Source: Sphingobium sp. B2D3C (GTDB taxonomy: Bacteria; Pseudomonadota; Alphaproteobacteria; Sphingomonadales; Sphingomonadaceae). Taken from it: a stretch of DNA of 64,000 bases. The notes under the pieces are model-generated. The model ran no database searches, had not been told where the DNA came from, and was given only the letters and a program-made list of their open reading frames with translations. The DNA lies in assembly GCF_025961835.1 (NCBI RefSeq), contig NZ_JAOQOK010000001.1, positions 2,046,001 to 2,110,000 on the forward strand, read 5' to 3'. Positions 61,057 through 64,000 of this stretch are shown here, piece by piece (position 1 is the first letter of the stretch; every line of letters begins with the position of its first letter). A program made the translations under genes and the position numbers.

Positions 61057-62514
61057 ATGAACGATCGTCTGACCGCGCAAAAGCCCATGCTTGACTCGCC
61101 CCAGCTTGCCGCCGGCATGCTGATCGACGGGGAGATCGTGGCGGGAGAGGCGTTCATGCCGGTGATCGATCCCGCGACGGGCACTGCCTTTGCGCAGGCA
61201 CCGGACGCGCAGCGGGACGATCTCGACCGGGCCGTCGCCGCCGCGCGCCGGGCCTTCCCCGGTTGGTCCGCCCGCGATGTGACCGAGCGGCGCGCCGTCA
61301 TCCACCGGATCGCCGCGCGCCTGCGCGAGGTCGCCGATCCGCTGGGCGCGCTGCTCACCGCCGAACAGGGCAAGCCCTTGCGCGACGCCATTGGCGAGGT
61401 GCGCCGTGCGGCCGATCATATCGAGGCCTTGAGTGCCTTCGATGTCGCCGGCGGCGTGCTGCGCGAAGATGCGCGCGAGCGGGTGGAAATCCGCTACCTG
61501 CCGCTCGGCGTGGTGGGCGGCATCACGCCGTGGAACGTGCCGGTGATGCTGGCCACCGTGAAGATCGCGCAGGCGCTCTACACCGGCAATTGCATCGTGC
61601 TGAAGCCCTCTCCGCTCACGCCGCTCTCCACGCTCGCCATCGGCCAGGCGATTGCCGACATCGTGCCGCCGGGCACGGTCAACATCCTGAGCGGCGGCAA
61701 TGATCTGGGCGTTTGGCTGACAACGCATCCGGATGTGGACAAGATCAGCTTCACCGGCTCGGTGGCGACCGGCCGGCATGTGATGGCGAGCGCGGCAGGC
61801 ACCTTCAAGCGCATCACGCTGGAACTGGGCGGCAACGATCCCGCCATTGTCCTGCCCGATGCGGACGTGGAAGCCACCGCCGAGGGCATTGCCCGCAGCG
61901 CCTTTGCCAACTGCGGGCAGGTCTGCATGGCGATCAAGCGGGTGTTCGTGCATCGCGCGCTGTACCCGGCGATGGTCGAGGCGCTGGCCCGCCGCGCCGC
62001 CGCCATCCGCGTGGGGCCGGGCACCGATCCGCAAAGCCAGATGGGGCCGATCCAGAACCGGATGCAGTTCGAGAAGGTGCTGGCGCTGCTCGACGGCGTG
62101 CGGGCGACTCCGGGCGCGCAGATCCTCACCGGTGGCGAGCGGTTGCCGGGCCCGGGCTATTTCGTCATGCCGACGGTGGTCGCCGGACTGGATGACGCAG
62201 CGCCGCTGGTGCGCGAAGAGCAGTTCGGCCCGGTGCTGCCGGTGCTGGCTTTCGACGAGATCGAGGATGTCATCCGCCGCGCCAACGCCACCGAATTCGG
62301 CCTCGGCGCATCGGTGTGGACGGCGGACACGGACGGCGGCGGCGCGATTGCCCGGCAGCTTGAGGCCGGGATGGTCTGGGTGAACCGGCACGGCGGCAAT
62401 GGCCGCGACGTGCCGTTCGGTGGCGCCAAGCATTCAGGCTATGGGCGGGAACAGGGCGTATTGGGCATGCAATCCTATATGGAAATGCAGGCTGTCACGA
62501 TTCCACTTGGGTGA
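61057..62514 (+). CDS. NAD(P)-dependent aldehyde dehydrogenase (second)
   Basis: This 485-residue ALDH is a clear paralogue of the one at 34.4 kb. It has PLGVVGGITPWNVPVMLATV, ISFTGSVATGRHVMASAAG, the Glu in LELGGND, the Cys in NCGQVCMAIKRVFV and FGGAKHSGYGREQGVLGM. I chose ATG 61057 behind GGAGG; a GTG at 61030 has no ribosome site. It probably oxidises an aldehyde made by the aromatic or side-chain pathway. A REP-like element with a GIY-YIG remnant follows. Confidence 0.9.
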   Translation: MNDRLTAQKPMLDSPQLAAGMLIDGEIVAGEAFMPVIDPATGTAFAQAPDAQRDDLDRAVAAARRAFPGWSARDVTERRAVIHRIAARLREVADPLGALLTAEQGKPLRDAIGEVRRAADHIEALSAFDVAGGVLREDARERVEIRYLPLGVVGGITPWNVPVMLATVKIAQALYTGNCIVLKPSPLTPLSTLAIGQAIADIVPPGTVNILSGGNDLGVWLTTHPDVDKISFTGSVATGRHVMASAAGTFKRITLELGGNDPAIVLPDADVEATAEGIARSAFANCGQVCMAIKRVFVHRALYPAMVEALARRAAAIRVGPGTDPQSQMGPIQNRMQFEKVLALLDGVRATPGAQILTGGERLPGPGYFVMPTVVAGLDDAAPLVREEQFGPVLPVLAFDEIEDVIRRANATEFGLGASVWTADTDGGGAIARQLEAGMVWVNRHGGNGRDVPFGGAKHSGYGREQGVLGMQSYMEMQAVTIPLG

Positions 62515-62653
62515 AGAAGCCGCGGGCACGGAGGTGCTCCGCTCCCGCTCAGCCAAGCGGATCAATGACTGGCGCAGGGGGATGGTCCGGTACTTGTCCG
62601 GGATCGGCCTTGTCTCATCATGTGATCGTCCGGACATGATTGTTGCCTGACCT

Positions 62654-62918
62654 CGTCATTCCCGCGAACGTGGGAATCCAGTAGCAACGTTGAAATGACG
62701 CGAAATCGATCCCTAAGTGTATCTGCTGGCGCCGCATCGCAACGGTACGCTCTCTCTGGGCGTCACCTCCAACCTCATCGAAAAGCAGATCAAGAAATGG
62801 CACAGAACCTGGAAGCTCGATTTGATCGAGCAGGCCAACCCCGATTGGCAGGATCTTGCCGTCACCCTGGGGTTGAACTCGCGAGCTTGACTGGATTCCC
62901 GCTTTCGCGGGAATGACG
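62654..62918. repeat. REP-like inverted arms flanking a GIY-YIG remnant
   Basis: Arms at 62654-62681 (CGTCATTCCCGCGAACGTGG...) and 62891-62918 pair in inverted orientation with a few mismatches. They belong to the same repeat family as 49443-49540. The remnant GIY-YIG frame ends at the base before the right arm. The rest of 62515-62995 shows nothing else I recognise. Confidence 0.8.
62717..62890 (+). pseudogene. Remnant of a GIY-YIG endonuclease family gene
   Basis: Without an ATG, the frame reads VYLLAPHRNGTLSLGVTSNL, which matches the start of small GIY-YIG proteins (YVYIMxxxxNGTLYVGVTSDL), then jumps to EKQIKKWHRTWKLDLIEQAN, which matches their end. The middle 35 or so residues, including the catalytic Arg/Glu region, are missing, consistent with an internal deletion. 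The gene is flanked by inverted REP-like arms. Confidence 0.75.
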
Positions 62919-62995
62919 CAGGATAGGGAGCAAACGCGCCGCTCAACATTGGGTGACAGCGCATAGTCAGCGGTTGGAATGTGTTCAGGCGGCCA

Positions 62996-64000
62996 TTAGC
63001 TACCGGTTGCGCGTTCTGACCCGCTATCCTGCAGCGCCCTGATCCGCAGCAGATAGGCCGGGGTGACGCGCGCCATCAGCAGTGCGGCGACGATCGTCAG
63101 GCCGATGAACACACCAAAGCCGACCAGATAGGTGCCGGTGCGATCGTACAGGTTCGCCAGCACGACCGGCCCGAAGGCCGATCCCATGGTGTTGAAGCCG
63201 GCGAGCACCGGCAGCAGGCGGTTCATGAGGCCGGGGCCATAGACATGCTTGGCGACGACCGGGCCATCCACGGTCAGCCCGCCATGCGCGACGCCCAGCA
63301 CGGTGGTGAAGACGAGCGCGGTGAACAGCCCCTGCACCGGCAGCGCCAGCAGGATGGCGAGGCCGAGCAGCAGGTTCCATCCGGCGACGCCCTTCACCGA
63401 AAAGCGATCGAACGTCATGCCCGCGACGAACTTGGCGCCGATGCCGATGAGGAAGGTGAGCGACCAGGCCGAGGCAGCGACGGTGCGCGAGAGGCCGATC
63501 TCGTTGGTGAGATAATAGATGCTGTGCTGGAAGAGCGCCTGATCGATCAGCGCCGAGAGGAACGTCGCCAGCGCGATCAGCCAGAAGGCGTGCTGGCGCA
63601 GCATGGTGCGGAAGCTGATGCCGAGATCGGCCGCGCGCAGCCGGGCGCTGCTGACCTGCTCGCTCGTCCGTACCGCCTCGGGCAGCACATCCGCCTCGCT
63701 GGGGTTGAACCGCACCGACAGCGCGAGCGGGATGGAAATGCAGAAGATGCCGATGCTCAGACAGGCAAAGGCGACGCGCCAGCCATAAAGCGGAATGAGC
63801 TGGCTGGTCATCAGCGGGAACAGCACCCCGCCAAAGCTGGTGCCGATGACCGCGACGCCCGTCGCCAGCCCGACATTGCGCATGAACCAGCGCGAAACAA
63901 GCAGCCGCAGCGAAATGATCACGGCGCCCTGGCCGATGCCGATCATGAAGCCGACGACATAATAGCTCCACAGCGAGTGGACGAACAGGAAGCCCGCCAG
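62996..64000 (-). CDS. MFS transporter (3' part, cut by window edge)
   Basis: The C-terminal 334 residues of an MFS transporter run off the right edge; the frame is open to base 64000. IGIGQGAVIISLRLLVSRWF, RFNPSEADVLPEAVRTSEQV and VYGPGLMNRLLPVLAGFNTM match the MFS at 47.2 kb closely in pattern, so the two are paralogues of one organic-anion subfamily. It lies beyond the repeat element and may belong to another operon outside the window. Confidence 0.87.
   Translation of the reverse strand: MAGFLFVHSLWSYYVVGFMIGIGQGAVIISLRLLVSRWFMRNVGLATGVAVIGTSFGGVLFPLMTSQLIPLYGWRVAFACLSIGIFCISIPLALSVRFNPSEADVLPEAVRTSEQVSSARLRAADLGISFRTMLRQHAFWLIALATFLSALIDQALFQHSIYYLTNEIGLSRTVAASAWSLTFLIGIGAKFVAGMTFDRFSVKGVAGWNLLLGLAILLALPVQGLFTALVFTTVLGVAHGGLTVDGPVVAKHVYGPGLMNRLLPVLAGFNTMGSAFGPVVLANLYDRTGTYLVGFGVFIGLTIVAALLMARVTPAYLLRIRALQDSGSERATGS

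Overview
The window looks like a chromosomal segment of a sphingomonad (Sphingomonadales, Alphaproteobacteria). Evidence: high GC content, the gene order rimP-nusA-ylxR-infB-rbfA, many TonB-dependent receptors, a PEP-CTERM protein with the PEPxxWGMM tail seen in sphingomonads, and a dense set of aromatic-catabolism families best known from lignin-degrading Sphingobium.

Layout. 0-7 kb is housekeeping: on the minus strand rimP, nusA, a 4-oxalocrotonate tautomerase-type gene, ylxR, infB, rbfA, then a DUF2239 gene. 7.6-11 kb has a PEP-CTERM secreted protein and two PQQ-dependent sugar dehydrogenases. 11-15 kb is an iron-uptake set (PiuC-like hydroxylase, TonB, catecholate-type siderophore receptor). 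15-22 kb is a minus-strand set of MFS transporter, ThDP enzyme, TauD/TfdA dioxygenase and TonB receptor, facing a LigW-like decarboxylase with a Tat signal. 23-28 kb holds an IclR regulator and three paralogous FAD oxidoreductases. 28-36.8 kb has a ferulate-type pair (HCHL plus MarR), a MetE-like protein, a second ThDP enzyme, a Fic protein, an aldehyde dehydrogenase, a second MarR and a LigX-like Rieske oxygenase. 38.1-42.9 kb is an accessory block: a diguanylate cyclase between two 206-bp direct repeats, then an AT-rich SIR2-STAND-TPR protein of the kind found in antiphage defence. 43-48.5 kb is a ring-cleavage operon (MFS, HD protein, LigB-type dioxygenase, two RraA-family proteins, LigY/LigJ-type amidohydrolase). 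48.7-62.5 kb carries CoA-dependent side-chain genes (SDR, DUF35, thiolase-like, enoyl-CoA hydratase, NDP-forming CoA ligase, TonB receptor, two acyl-CoA dehydrogenases, aldo/keto reductase, aldehyde dehydrogenase). The window ends inside a second MFS transporter.

How the genes may work together (inference). The LigX-like demethylase, LigB/LigZ-type extradiol dioxygenase, LigY-type C-C hydrolase, LigW-type decarboxylase and RraA-type aldolase together match the known Sphingobium route for the lignin biphenyl 5,5'-dehydrodivanillate. The HCHL, CoA ligase, dehydrogenases and thiolase-like/DUF35 pair would shorten a phenylpropanoid side chain first. Several short motifs recur in promoters tens of kb apart and suggest that these scattered operons share regulators. 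I find no tRNA, rRNA or CRISPR array in the window. All family assignments were made by reading the sequence; no search was run.
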